64,000 nucleotides of DNA from Acanthacorydalis orientalis (Eukaryota > Arthropoda > Insecta > Megaloptera > Corydalidae): positions 21,300,469 to 21,364,468 of the forward strand of contig CM068319.1 of NCBI GenBank assembly GCA_034766995.1, in the 5' to 3' direction. The notes under the pieces are model-generated. The model was not told where the DNA came from, made no database searches, and saw only the letters and a list, made by a program, of their open reading frames with translations. The position numbers were made by a program, and so were the translations under genes. Shown here one piece after another: positions 19,661 through 34,099 of this stretch; position 1 is the first letter of the stretch; the number at the start of each line of letters is the position of its first letter.

Positions 19661-22230
19661 ATGGCAATTTATGATAATAAACATTGGTTATTATCACACA
19701 TACGTAATTCTTTCATAAGCACTGACGATACAGGTAAATGTACAAACAAAATTATTGGTTATGTTTTTCATTCTTGTTATGAAAACATTTTTAAACAGAT
19801 TTTATAAAATCTCAACAAATACTGTTTTTTTATCAGGCATGTGTGAAACAGTTATGGCAAATGAAGATTTTCCTAAACAGCTTCCAAGACAATCTAAATT
19901 TGATATTTATCCAGGTTTCGATGATAGCAGTGAAGAAGATGATATGGATAATGTACAAGAATCATATGATATTCAATATAATTATTTAGATAATCGTTCT
20001 TATAGACAAAGAACAAATACTGCTCAGTATTTAGAAAAAATGAATATTGCACGTAAAAAAGCGGCAAAAATAAAAAATATCAAATGGGAATCTACTCAGT
20101 CAGAAATGACTGAAGAAGAAAAAGCTGAAGCATTTGTTAAAAAAGATATTTCAAAAAATAAAGAAAAAAAAATAAAAAAGAAAACTTCTCTTTTGTCAGA
20201 ATTAATAGAAAAAAGTGCAAATCTGCCAAATAATCCATTTATAGAATATTCAAAATTTGATGGTAGTGGTAGAGTAGGCATTCCAACTCGAAAGTATAAA
20301 ATATTTATGACAATGTTGCCTGAAAGTGAACGAAATTACCCATTGTCTATTTGTATTGTTTCAACAGCAAAGATCCAGGATCTTATTGGATTGACATGTT
20401 TGAAATATAGGTATTACTGTTAATATATTTATTGGATTATTGTATTATAATGATAAATCTATCTGTACATATTATTTTTATCAAAAATAATTTTCATATT
20501 TTTTTATTTTGGTGTAAATCAGAGTGTAAAAACACAACACAATATTTTACAGAATTTAAAGTTACTAATACAATTTAAATCATAGTTCAAAAAATACGCT
20601 TTAGTTTTTTTAATAATAAAAATGTTTTTAATAATTAATTTCCATTAATAGCATATGTATTTTAGTATGACTCATGGAGATTATCACTTCAAGTCAATTT
20701 CTCAATACGGTTTATACATTACTGAAGATGATGGAGAAGTGGATAGAGATTTTCCAGCTCTTGATTCTCGAGAGTGTATTTCAAAATTTGGATTCAACTG
20801 TTTAGGTTTAGTTGAACATGACCATAAAAAAAGTATTAGTTTCGAATCAAATGATTATGTTAAAAATGACTCTATAAATGAAAATTATGAAAACACTGCA
20901 GGTACTTATTGTAATAACATTAACTTATTATGCAATATATTTTGCTATGAATTAAGGTATAAAATATCTACATATTAATAAATTTATAGTATAATAAATT
21001 GTATATTATTATAGTAGTCAACAATATGAATATTATTTTCCAAAAAAAAAAATTCTTAAAAACCTTTAACTGTCAAGATCCTCTTCTTAAGTATATCCTT
21101 GTATGTGTATATATAAAAACTTCTAGATTTTACTTAAACGCACTATTATTTTTTCTAAATATATTTTTAAGTTTTATAAATACTTATGTATGTATATCCA
21201 TCATAAATTACAAATATATATATATATATATATAAATATATATATATATAAATATGAATTATAAGACCACTTTCAAATTTTTATAAACATATACTTTTTG
21301 TTAAATATAAATTGATTTAAATATACTTTTTTAAAAATCTTAGGTCATTAAGCTTAAAAGCACGTATATTTAAATTCACTACAACAATAATTTCATTAAA
21401 TTGAATTTATTTTGTGTATAATAAATAGTACCGTTTTAGATAAAATAAAGGCATTAACTCAAGATCCTGAAGATTTAGCACGAATGCGAGGACATGCTAC
21501 TGCATTGGAAGCACCTTTATACCAATGTTATAGAGTTATGATTATCAATAAGGTATTAACAAAAACAGAAGTGAATCTCGGTGTAAGTGGAGAAAAAATT
21601 GAAATCGATCCTGTTCAACAGAAAAATCCAAAATTCTGGGTTAGACAAAAAGCTGTTTGTTATAAAATTGATAACATTGCTTGGTGCGAACTTTTAGACT
21701 GCAAAGTAAATCGAGCAACATTTAGATTAGTCTACAATTCTGTATATGGTGGAATAAATTCACAACTAGCTGAAGTACCACAGTTATTAAGTAAGTATTG
21801 TCAAGTCTTTAGAAAAACAAACTTAAAACATATTATTGTCTAATTTCATATATATATATATATATATATATTATTAGTAGTAGTAGATAGAAATAACTCA
21901 TTAAAGATAATTTATTTAATATAATCCTTAATTAAAAAAATATACCGAAAACAAATCAGATTTAGTACTTCAAATGACAAGTGTTTAAGAAAATATTTAA
22001 AAATGCTTATTTTACATATTTTACACTTAGGTTCTAGTCATTCGCCAATGGCTTCACCTTCGAGTTTCAAACATCATGTTTTTGAGACTGATGTACCTAC
22101 AGCTGAAGAAATTGTACAGAAAATCAATCATATTTTAGAATTACGTTCAAGTTCTAGTCGAAAAGAATATTTAACTGTAAAAGGAAAAAAACCACATAGA
22201 AGAAAAAGTTTTCATTTAGTGTACAGATAA
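19661..22230 (+). CDS. MAPKAP1: SIN1 / MAPKAP1, TORC2 subunit
   Basis: Five coding exons: 19661-19733, 19837-20410, 20666-20901, 21440-21790 and 22031-22230, all with GT/AG borders and continuous phase, giving 477 aa. The start [18 protein letters not shown]...DDTGMCE matches the conserved SIN1 N-terminus, which sets the start codon. RRRSNTAQ-like [13 protein letters not shown] is near residue 90. The CRIM domain (about 155-285) has [17 protein letters not shown], then [19 protein letters not shown] and [12 protein letters not shown]. The PH domain (about 318-455) has [18 protein letters not shown] and [13 protein letters not shown]1 is an essential subunit of TOR complex 2; CRIM recruits substrates such as Akt and PH binds phosphoinositides at membranes. 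A Lys-rich stretch lies near 128-148. Only about 33 residues separate CRIM from PH, so the Ras-binding domain known in human SIN1 is reduced or absent in this model. Next gene to the right, MVB12, is convergent. Confidence 0.95.
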
Positions 22231-22264
22231 CTGTGATTACTTTTATTTATTATATACATTTTAA

Positions 22265-22270
22265 AATAAA
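22265..22270 (+). promoter_or_regulatory. Probable polyadenylation signal of SIN1
   Basis: AATAAA 35 bp after the stop codon at 22230. Position is right, but the hexamer is expected often by chance in such AT-rich DNA. Confidence 0.5.
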
Positions 22271-23059
22271 GTATTATATTGTATGTATGTGTGTGTGTAA
22301 ATATTAAATGTGTAATTTTTCAATGATTGTAATTAAATATAAATTCTACATCCAAATAAAACTTTATAATGAATTCTATTCTGTTGTTTGAAAACATGTA
22401 TATATATATAATATTCTATATTTTACTATTTTCTTTTATTTACAATACAAAAATTAAATATTTTAACCTTTATATACCATTTAATATCAATGTTATATGA
22501 TAATATCAATCAAATGATTTGCACAATAAGAATCAAAGAATATTTTAGTTTAAGCTAAATCAACCTATTAAAAAATTATATTTTTTTTTTTGCTTTGAGT
22601 TAGTACTTTTTCTAGAATAAGTATAGCATTATTAATGAAAACTATTCAATCTTTTATTTTAGATTCATTGGTTATTTTAAAAGTGTTTCTACCAAAATAA
22701 ACCACTTTAATATCAGTTACTTTCAACTTTAAAAGTATATATACATATTCTTCAAAAAGAAAAAAAATGCACAGTATAAAAAAAAATTGTAGATAATTAT
22801 GTTTGATAGAAAAAATTTCATTATAATAAAATGATGTATATTTGTAAATAAAAGCATATAGTGTACACTCTATATAAAAATCTCTTCACAAATGAGTGGT
22901 TTGATAAAATAAATTTATTATATTATCATAACTGATCAATTTATACATACAAATTTAAGCCTGAAAGAAATTTAAGGCCAAAAAGAATCATAAACTTATT
23001 TTAAATATCTAATGAATAATCAATTTTAAAATAACTAAAAATATAATATCGTTATTAAG

Positions 23060-23108
<49 letters not shown>

Positions 23109-24021
23109 GCATTCAATACAAAAACAAGTTATAACAAAGATTCATAGTTTATTACAATTTAATTTCTAACAGACTATATTTTCTCTTATAAGGATATATC
23201 TTTTAAAAATAAATAATATTATATTTTGAAAATATGTAATAACTCATCAACATTAACTCATTTTATGATTTACAAATTTTCCAGTAACATGATAATATAC
23301 TTAGAAATACTTATAAAAATTCTAGTTTATGTATGTAAAAAATGTGTTACTTTTTTATATTTACATTTATTTTTCCTGTACTTTTTTGTTGATTGGACTT
23401 GTGTTTATAAACTATTAAAAATATATGTTTCATAGAATGAATATCATAACAACCACAAAAATGACTAATTTTATGAAAATTATTTAAAAATAAATTAAAA
23501 ATTGTGTTATTGGCACTTGAATTACTGTACTTGGATGCCATAATACTTATAATGAATAAATTTAGCTTTTTGCAATATACATGTGTGTAGTGTATTATGT
23601 TTATATACATACATACATCCACGCACACACATACATGTATATATATATAACGTAACATATAATCCAATAAATATTTAATAGAAATATCTAATGTTAAGAT
23701 AAATATTATTTTATAAATATTAATTTTGTTCATGATTACAATATTTTTATAATTGGTAACTACATAAATATGAACAATCTTTATATTTATACCAAAAACA
23801 TGGTAACCTCATTTTATTAAACAATCAGAAAAGAATATCATGGCTATATAGTTTTTAAATTATATTAAATCTTAGTACCACCAAAATTATCTAAATATAT
23901 CTATATATATATATATATAAAACACAATTTATAAATGAAAATAATACTTAAATAATATACAGCAGAGGATAATACTTGAATAATTTTTATGAATATTTCA
24001 AACCTTATCTAAATAAATCAA

Positions 24022-24096
<75 letters not shown>

Positions 24097-24968
24097 TCAC
24101 CAACTTTAAAATAATAATTTTGATACATTATCAATTAAATTAGTTGACATAACAAAATGGCTTAAATATGCACATACATATACTAATAATATTGTCTAGA
24201 AATATATAAAATGAACATAACCATCACTTCTAATCATGACAAATTAAAAAAATAATACATAATAATTAATATTGAAAAAAAATCAAAAGTAAAATTTGTA
24301 TTTTTTACATTCATATACAATCATACAAAAACATTTTGTTATGCTTTTAAGGCAAAGTAAATAGCACTGAATATCTTCCTAAATATATAAATATACTAAA
24401 CATGTGAAGTGAATTTTTGATATATAAAAGACATATATTTTTATTTTTTTTATGTTGTTTATGTAGAAATTTGAACAAATATTACATTAAATTGCTATTT
24501 GAGTAAATAATTTAAAATATATAATATGTTAGAAAAAGTAGATATTAATTTTAATAAACCATCTGTATATATAAGCAATATAAATTACTTAATAAATTAT
24601 TAATAATGTTACAATTACATAAAAACTTTTTTTACATCTCATACACACATACTAATTTAATAACAACAATCTTACTTCACTGACAAAATTTTAATTTCAA
24701 ATTCTTTCCAATTATATTTTCTGATAACTGAAGAAATGTTATTTTTAAATTATCAGAAATTAAATTAAAATGAATTAGAATTAAAATGTTTCCGATATGT
24801 AAAATATTTTTATATACTAACATACAGTCTTATTTTTAAAGTTATTTGTTTTTAACAAACTATAAAATTTAAATTTGAATTCATAACGAAAAATGAATAT
24901 TAAAATATTGAAATAAATTTTAAAAATATACTACAGTTCATAAAACAATATGAATATATGTATGTATA

Positions 24969-25032
<64 letters not shown>

Positions 25033-25053
25033 GGTGTGTGTATATATATGTAT
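22271..25053. other. AT-rich intergenic spacer
   Basis: No gene recognised on either strand. Contains (TA)n arrays at about 23066-23104, 24026-24089 and 24975-25030. Confidence 0.55.
24026..24089. repeat. (TA)n microsatellite
   Basis: About 64 bp of uninterrupted TA. Confidence 0.97.
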
Positions 25054-25344
25054 CAGTGGCACACTCAAGACAATCTGGAGGGGGGATGTGAATGATAATA
25101 AAATTTTTAGGTGATTGAATTCATTAATGATGAAATTCATTATGTGATTATAAAAATTTATTTAAAGAAAACCAGTTTTATTTTCTTTTTATAGAGCTCT
25201 TGAATTGCTTCAGTTGTGGTGGTTATATTTACCTCTGTGTATATGGGAACATTTTCACATGATGATTTTGTTTTGTTTTCTGTTTTTTTTTTCCCTTTTC
25301 CTTTGGGGAGTGACAGGGCCCCTTTCCCCCTAGATGCACCACTG
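25054..25344. mobile_element. hAT-like MITE
   Basis: A 291 bp block begins CAGTGGCACACTC and ends ...GATGCACCACTG, so both ends start CAGTGG(C/T)(A/G)CA when read inward: typical hAT terminal inverted repeats. Outside, ATATGTAT on the left and ACATGTAT on the right differ at one of eight bases and may be an 8 bp target duplication. The interior has no transposase, and the right end carries a GC-rich tract near 25305-25335. The ends and much of the interior are unlike the surrounding AT-rich DNA. A related partial copy occurs at about 42994. Confidence 0.7.
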
Positions 25345-25864
25345 ACATGTATGTATGTATGTATATGTATATAATATTTATTGTCGAGTAAAATAGCATG
25401 TTTAAAAAATATTTTGGTAATTATCAAATCATACAATATAGACTAAATTGTTTAAGCTGAAAATAGTCTTTTATTGATATTAATTATTGACTTGATAATT
25501 TCGAAGAACCATATAACTTTATTCGTTTCTACAACAGTTAGTTTTATAATTTCAAAATAAAAATGCCTAATTTACATTTTTTCAGATACTTTACATTTTC
25601 TAAAATGTATTACTTATCACAGAAATTGATAATCATTATTATATAAATTTTAAATGACACAAAAATACTTTTAGAATAAATTAATGACCTCTATTTAAAT
25701 AATGAGTTTTACGAACTATAGTACAAGGTCAATGAAAGAACTTGTAGCCAAATATTTCTGAATAAATGGTTATAGAATCAAAAATTTTGCAAATAAAATT
25801 CACATAAAAAATATCTACACTACAATAAATGGAACTAATTATAATTTACTACAAGTTCTTTGTA

Positions 25865-25932
<68 letters not shown>

Positions 25933-26237
25933 AAGTTAATGGTATGGTAATAAATATTAAAACTGTATTGAAGTTCACTTTTTACAATGTTCAGTTTTAA
26001 AACAAAAAAAGAAGTCACGGATAACAATACAACACATTTTCTATATTAACAAATGTTCTAACAAACTCTCAATTTTAAATATTGCTATTATAATAAATTT
26101 TAACTTTAAAAATAAATTCATCAAACATTTCAGATATTACATTTTATTTCAAAATAAATAATAATCAATATTTTTGAAAAATCCCTACTATTGGTATTTA
26201 CTATATTTTTGAATCAAATCTATTTGTATATATATAT

Positions 26238-26335
<98 letters not shown>

Positions 26336-26532
26336 TATATTTGGAGACTGAAAACACAAACATAGCATGATAATCAACAAATATGAAATTGATGTTGAGT
26401 ATTTATGGGTTTCACTATTCTATAAACATTCAAATATTCACCCACCTGTTCATGTAGGTACTGATGTGTATGTGTATAAATGTATCAACAATGAGATTAT
26501 GAATATAAAGTATACAAAATTAGTAAACCAAC
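25345..26532. other. AT-rich spacer between MITE and MVB12
   Basis: No gene recognised. Contains a (TATG)n run at 25350-25375 and long (TA)n arrays at 25868-25928 and 26246-26326. The 3' UTR of MVB12 should lie at the right end. Confidence 0.5.
26246..26326. repeat. (TA)n microsatellite
   Basis: About 80 bp of TA preceded by CACACA, one of the longest pure arrays in the window. Confidence 0.97.
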
Positions 26533-28045
26533 TTAGGTTTGTCTTTCTATTCTAAAATCATAATCATAGTCTTTTTTCAATTGAGGCATTGAGCGTTGTG
26601 TAATCACAGGTAGAATAACCTGAAATTTCAAAATTTACAGTATAGTATATGAAATAGTATTGTTAAAACTAGTATAGAAAAAAATATAACTAATCAATGA
26701 TTTTAATTGCACGTTAATTATTTAGAAAATGTATAACTGATGAAGCATAACATTAAAGAACATATTCTTTAACTGCATGATATTTAGGTATTTTATATAC
26801 ATATACAATAAACAACATTATAAGGATAATACTTACTTGATCTGATGATGATCCAACTATACATTTTGAATTTAATACAAAAGGGACACCTTCTAAACCA
26901 TGGAATACAACAAGAGTATTATAACGACCAATTGGTGGTTGTGGTGCAGGTCTAGAGGGCCCACTTTCTAAATTAGTTCCTGGAGGCTTTGGTGCAGGTC
27001 TTTTTGGTATATATGAAGGTAGTAACCTTTCATAGTCATGATCTCCATCATCCAATAATGGATATGAAGTGTTTTCTAAAGCATATGATTTTAGAGGTTT
27101 CTCAGGAGGTGCTCTAGATCCATTTATATTTTCATAGCTATTTTTTATTGAAGATATATTTCCAATTTTAAAACATAATACCATACCATTAATTTCCCTA
27201 TAACAAAATAATAAATTGATTAATTTTACTTTCAGTATCACAAAATATGATTACGAAATTCAAGCTATATATATATATATATATATATATAATGTGTTAT
27301 GAACATCATAAAAACTTACCCTGCAAAAGTAAATCCAGTAGGAGCATGTTTCAACCTACTACAGATAATAATATCTGTAACAGCTTTTGAAATATTTTTA
27401 ATATTTGTTAATCGATAACAAAGTTGTTTTTTTCTCCAAGCCTTTTGTTCTGAATCTGCTGTTCGTTGTAATACACTAAAACCTTGTGGGGGAGGTTCTT
27501 TATCACTTATTACTGATACTTCTTCTATGACATAATTTGGTAATCCTATTAATAAATACATACTTGTACATCAATCAATACATTTTAAATGCTAATTAAA
27601 AAAAAATACCTTCTGTTTTAGACAAACACAAATAACGACCTGGCTTTCTAAACAAAAGAGAAGTTTCCCGCCATAAATCAGCATCTTGATCTTGATCATG
27701 CGTACGACTAATTACTACAAAACCATTTGGGCACTTTTCAATATTTTCTACTATCTGTAAAAAAAATCAAATACATTTCATCATTAGACAAATAATTTAC
27801 TACAAGAATCAGAACTGATTATAATTAAAATTTAATTTTATTTAAATTTACTACATCACAAATAATATTTATCACAAATTATACTAAATATGAAAATTTG
27901 GTGTAACTTTATATTATATATATATATATATATGTGTGTGTGTAATATAAGCATAACTTACCTGTATTGCAGTAATTGGTCGATCATCTGGTAAAGTTTG
28001 AGATAATGTGTTTAATATTTTATTTTGTGCTGATGACTTAGACAT
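26533..28045 (-). CDS. MVB12: Multivesicular body subunit 12 (ESCRT-I)
   Basis: Five exons in transcript order: 27962-28045, 27610-27754, 27320-27545, 26837-27197 and 26533-26619. All borders are GT/AG and phase is kept to the stop, giving 300 aa. The MABP domain spans about residues 20-165: [77 protein letters not shown] proline-rich linker follows ([15 protein letters not shown]). The UMA domain closes the protein: [12 protein letters not shown] at about 252-263 and [15 protein letters not shown] at the C-terminus. MVB12 is the fourth subunit of ESCRT-I, which sorts ubiquitinated cargo into multivesicular bodies; UMA is the part that binds the rest of the complex, MABP binds acidic membranes, and the PxxP linker is a likely SH3-partner site. 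Both terminal domains are intact. Start chosen as the first ATG giving the conserved N-terminus. Confidence 0.93.
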
Positions 28046-30648
28046 TTTATCTTTATGGCACTTATATGACAATCATACTCTAAAAAAATATAAATAAAAT
28101 ATTTGAATTATTATTGAATACACTTAAAACGTTTATGTATGGTAAAATTTTAAATATCCTTGAAAAATAATTCACACACTTTTGTTACCATAAACTAAAA
28201 AAATACTTTGAAAGTATACCTCAATGAGTCACCTGTTTAAGATTCTTATAGCATATATTTCAATTTGCGGAATTAAAAAATCGCATATCAATATTTAGTA
28301 GGTTATAAATATACAAGTTATTTATAATGTAACTTAATCCTGGTCTGAAGCGAACTATACATAAATTTACTTCAATATGAATAGACTATGCACATGAAAT
28401 ATGCTATTCTTTTTACAATAAAGTATTGTGATAAACCGGATAATGACCTTATCAATTCATTTTAGAATGAGATAATATACGAAAAGAAAAATAACTTGAA
28501 GACATTCTTCATTTAATTTTTAACAATTACACATATACAAATAAAGCAATATATATTAATTGTCCAAGAACTTTAGTATATTTCCTCATTTTAACATATT
28601 ATTTATAACACAAGTAACTTACACTGTCAATTGAAGAAAAGTTCATTCATTAAAAAACTTTTTGTTTATTTTATCAGCTGAATTCTCAATCGATATTTCA
28701 GCACTCTTATAAAACCTTTCTTTAAAAATAGCGGCAAATATAAACATAAATATTTTTCAATAAAATAAATCCAAAATAAGATACTTTTTGTAATGATTTT
28801 TTATGTATATGAACTTAGTTTGATATGTTAACCATAACTAATGTATTAATATTTGTAAACAAATAATATTGTGTCTGTTTCGTAACATATGTAACTATGT
28901 ATACGTACTATTAAAATTTATCTTTTTTATGTTATAAAATATTACACGTAGAATACATTTTTATAGAACAAATTAAAACTTCAATAAACTTACTATAAAA
29001 AACTGTTTTTATTAGAAAATAACGAATTCTTACATAAAAATTAACAAAACTATAGCTGATATAATGATAACTCTATCCTTGATCAAGAATATAACAAACA
29101 AACTTTAACAAACAACCACCTAAACTCACTTATACTTACAATATATGCAATGTTTACAACATTACTGATTTTATACTAATCTATCACACAACCCCTGAGC
29201 ATGAGTTATCATTATAGTGCTATGAATACGATTCTAAATGTATGTACAAACATACGCATTCTAATCGTTTTTGTATAAAACAATATTTTTACATCTGTAA
29301 TGCATAATATAAAAGCGTATTCGAACAACATGTAATAACAATAAATTAACATCAAAAAAAACTTCAAATAATAAAACCACTGAGTAATAAAAAATAGATT
29401 CATTATATAAATCATAACTACTGACTTTTTTGACAAATTACTAGATTTGTTATAAAACAATACTAATTACAATAATAAATCGTATTATAAACATAGGGTT
29501 GAAATTCTATAATTTGGCATTAAATATTTCGAGATTTATCAAGTACAATCTGAAAATTAAATAATGTATTTAATTCACTTATATTTGTTGACATTGGTAC
29601 AGATTACTTTTCATACACAATGACATTACATAACATTATATAACATTATTTGCAGAATACTATCAAAGTATGTTATTACTTTGATTACGAAATTTATTTC
29701 ATAAATACATTATTGAATATCTATTAAAAATTAGTTTGTAATACAATAAAAGTATTTGAGAACTATTACTTATTTTATAGCATTAGCTATATTTACTTAG
29801 TGGTTATTATATATTAGACTGATATTAATTCAATTGATAATATGTACTTTCAAATAGTGTAAACCTACTCATAATTCAAATTTATTACAAATATATGAGA
29901 TATAAATAAAAAAAAAATTGGAGTATTTTTTTTAAATAAATGTTTATATATATCATACAATAAATACCACATTGTAGTTTTGTTCACTATCAAGGATAAT
30001 AAATGTACTTTTAAAAATGATACCAAAAATAAATCCAATCATGATGAAATTTGTATTTTCTTCAAATATTCACAATTAATGTATTCCGCTGTTGTCATGT
30101 TAAACTGGAAAATGGCACAAATGTCAAAACCAGTCGTAACAATATACAGAGACAATGATCAAACAGTGAATATTTGAAGAGAAAAATACAAACATAGGTG
30201 TGCGAGTATAAAAACAAACAATTTTAATATTTATATACATTATTTTCTAAGATTTTACACGTAAATATATTTTTTCCACCAGAGACAAATGTCATTGAAA
30301 GAAAACAAAATAAATAAATTTCTTAAAAAAATTACATCGAGTTTATAAAATAAGAGGGAAAGTATGAGAATTGTCATTTTTTGAATACAAATTACACACT
30401 GATTTAAGTGTTCAATATTAAACATGTACAAACATAATTTTATGTATGTTTGTTAAAAAAAACATTCTTTTCTGCCCACTGAACAATCAATAAGTCATAT
30501 TTAATTATTTTCATGTAAGTCATATATCACTAAATATGTGAATTAGGTTACACTATTTTTTGAAAATGAACATATTATGAACGAATGAGTGAATTTAACA
30601 CTAGGAATAATGTGTTTTTATAAAATTAATAGTAAGCATTTTCACAAT
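28046..30648. other. Intergenic region between MVB12 and NOC4
   Basis: 2.6 kb without a recognised gene. The left part should hold the MVB12 5' UTR and promoter, and the right end the NOC4 3' UTR. Unusually for this window there is no long (TA)n array in this stretch. The open frames seen lack conserved motifs. Confidence 0.5.
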
Positions 30649-33283
30649 TTATGATGTGAGTTGCCAATATTGCATTACTTTATCACCTTTTGGCAGTGCA
30701 AGAGATTGTGGCTTATCAAATGTTAGAATAATATCCTTAGCTTTCTTTTTCATCTCTTTTTCAAAAATCTGTAGTGAAAAAACAAAAAAGAATACATTAC
30801 AGTAATTATTAAATTAATAAAATAATTACAATTATAAAAAATGATTCATATTTATGTGCTTATATATACTTACATCATCAGAGGTTGATTCAAGAATTTT
30901 TGAAAGATCCCATTCAACAGATGGTAGTGGTTGTCCAATAAATCGAGCAGCAGATGCAATGCTAGGTAGTGCATGAGACTGTAATGCTCGAATTTCCCAA
31001 AGAGAACTATCTAAGGCATGTGATTTATATGGATCTCTTTCTTCCATAATGTATGGATCTGATGATACTAGAAGTGCAAATATATTATTTACTAAATATC
31101 TTTGTATTGAGAAAAAAAATAATTCTTCAATAAAAAGCAGATTTACCTTCTCCACCGTTTGGATGGTCTATTAAACGTTTTAGTCCAGGATGTCGCAAAA
31201 TAAGATTACCAATAAATAAACAAATAATAAGAATATCTTCTGATGGTGCAACAAGAGTTAAACGTGCTAATCTTTTTGCAAAAGCAGCAACAAGATGCTC
31301 CGGTAAATGTCTACATAAAAATTAATAGTTTTTATTTATTGTCTGAACACATAAGCATATACAACCATACACAGACAACTATAATACTTACGTTGAACTA
31401 AGGAACATATCTGACAAATAAAATAATCTAGCTTTAAATTTTGTATGAAATATTTCTGGTTCAAACATTGAGTATAGTTTCCCAAATATATTTGGATAAT
31501 CTAAATTATGTACTTGTATCATAGTAAATATTCCTTGTAATGCTAATAAACTAACTGGACCTTCTGTAAAAAAAAGTCATAATTAGTAAATATCAAATTT
31601 CTAATATATTTTACACTTACCAACATCTAAAGAATCCATTAAAAAGTCAGTTAGTTGTAATGGTTTATCTAAATGTGGCATTATTCGTTCAAGTAGGACA
31701 ACTAATAATTGCTTATGTGTTGCAGGTGTATGATCCCAGTGCATAACACAATTCCATACTTTATTAATATTTTTTTTAATTATATTAGAATCATAAGTTA
31801 ATGGAGTTCCATCTAAAAACAATTTAAATCACAAATAAAAATAAAGTTCCAACTTACAATATTTTAAAAATAAATTAACTATTTATGATCAGAATAAATA
31901 ATTTCAATAAGTTATATTTATACTCAATTGCAAACTTATAACTTTTCATTAAAATTGAATGTTATCACAAGAAAATTTTTTTGAGATTCTATAAAGTGAT
32001 TTCAAAAGAATTTTTCTTCTTTTGATCAAATTGTTAACAAAAAATAAAACCATTCAGAAATTTAGTAATTTATATACAAAAGATTTAAAATAGGTAATAA
32101 GAAATTAACATATTTTTAAAATATATAAAATCTGTCAGCAAAAAAATATACATATATAAATATTACCATCTAAACTACACATCATTATATGCGGAATTTG
32201 TATACTATTTGCATGTGGAATTGGTATTTTATCTATAAGTTCCAAAAAATTTTTAATATATGTTTCACATGGTTGTGTTTTAGGAGTTAAGGGAGGTAAT
32301 TGGCGCCAAGTATAATATAACACATCAGTATAAGCTGCATATTCTTGAAATTTGTTCAAAAGATGTACCATATTATTATCTGATGAAAGAAGTTTGATTA
32401 GCACTGCCTATAAACAAAATGATATATAAATATACATATCCTTACACATGTATGTGTATGTATGAATGTATGATGTATGTATGCATGTGTGTGTGTGTGT
32501 ATATATATATATACATACATACATGTATGTATATTTTCACACAATATATGAATTTAATAAATTATAAAAATAACTCAATTTTCTTACTCTTAGTTTATGT
32601 ACTGGAAAGTAGTAACTTTGCTGATCAGTAGTTTCTATTGGATATTTTCCTTCCCATGCTAATAATTTCATAGCGGTGGCCAGTGCTTGAAGTTGATGTG
32701 CAGGTCTTCCTTGTTCCATATGAACCAATATTCGGTCCCATGTTTGTTCATAAGCTGACTTAAGCCACACACGATATTGACTTTCAACATCTGTTGATTC
32801 TGAAAACACTTTCACTGTATACTTCTTCATTTATTTCCAATAAGCTTGTTACCATTGTGTTCTGATACACTAATATACATTAAAAAAATAATGTTTTACC
32901 TAAAGGTTTCAAAGGAACTATTTCTTCATACATTTCTCGACGTTTCAATAATTCTGTGAAAATCATTTCAAGTGTAAGAAGGCATGTTGTTATATTGGAG
33001 CCAGTCTGCAAAAAAACATTTCTGGTTTACAAATATTTAGTAGCTTTGAATACAAAACTAAAATATGTCAATTTCTAATTAAACAACTACACCCACATAT
33101 TCCATAACCTCAACGTTAATGTTTATCTCATAAAATAAGTATTACGAGCTTATATTTTACCTCAAAATATTGTATTATGTCAACTAAATTATTAGCATGT
33201 TTCCGGGATGATAAAAATTCGGCAGCTTTGGCACGCAATTGCTTCGATATTAATTTGCCACATTTATCTTGAACAGCCGCCAT
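30649..33283 (-). CDS. NOC4L: Nucleolar complex protein 4 homologue (NOC4)
   Basis: Nine exons in transcript order: 33161-33283, 32900-33005, 32588-32799, 32167-32407, 31621-31812, 31392-31563, 31147-31310, 30874-31067 and 30649-30768. All are GT/AG with consistent phase, giving 507 aa (human NOC4L 516 aa). The protein is helical throughout. The C-terminal CBF/Mak21-type domain (about 300-465) holds GPVSLLALQGIFTMIQVHNL, YPNIFGKLYSMF, HLPEHLVAAFAKRLARL, and the highly conserved ALPSIASAARFIGQPLPSVE followed by WDLS. FEKEMKKKAKDIILTF lies near the end. In yeast Noc4 pairs with Nop14 in early maturation and export of the 40S ribosomal subunit in the nucleolus. The start MAAVQDKCGKLISKQ is the only in-frame ATG of the first exon region. 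It is divergent from DUSP12, 887 bp away. Confidence 0.93.
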
Positions 33284-33670
33284 GACTTCTGCCGATAAGT
33301 AATTTTGCTAGGATTTTGTGACAGACTTCTATACTATTTAATGAAAATATAGTTCTTATGGTAATTTACAAAATGCTGTGATTTTTTTTTATGTTGTACA
33401 TTATTTTAAACACTGTTTAAAAATGTGCAATACATAAATTATTAAAATACTTTATCTAACAATTTTTAGTTAAATGAATATAATTAAACGTGTGTTTTAA
33501 GTTGACTATAATTAAGGCGTAGTTATTGTTAATCTAAAAGGTAAATTTTATTATCTTACAGTATATTATTGTTTACATAAGAAAAAATCAATTTTGTGAA
33601 CGCATAATTCATGCATGTAAAATAAAAACAATTTTATGTATTTGTCACAGAACACAGCGTAATATGTATG

Positions 33671-33750
<80 letters not shown>

Positions 33751-34048
33751 TAGAGAGAGAGAGAGATAATGTTTTGTGACATATATAAAACAATACATTT
33801 TTGTTTAAATAAAATGACTATAAAGTCAATTATATAAATTTATAAAATTATCTACTAAAATGTGAAGTTCATATACTTCTATTTAACATATAACTATTAC
33901 AGTTGTCAGTTATATTAAAATGTAACAAACATATAAGAATATTTGAAAGCATTGAGAATATTATAATTTTAAAACAATAATAATTAATATTTGTTGTTAC
34001 TTATCATTTTATTATTATTGCTATATCTATCTACCTATGTGTTTGTTG

Positions 34049-34099
<51 letters not shown>

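Noticed and set aside
20096..20281. Minus-strand open frame inside SIN1 exon 2
   Set aside because: Shadow of the conserved plus-strand SIN1 reading.
23347..23733. 128-codon minus-strand open frame
   Set aside because: AT-rich, no recognisable domain, contains microsatellite translation, and no supporting splice or start context.
31859..32166. Possible extra NOC4 exon in the intron between 31813 and 32166
   Set aside because: The flanking exons join in phase and the product length matches the family; no further conserved reading was found.
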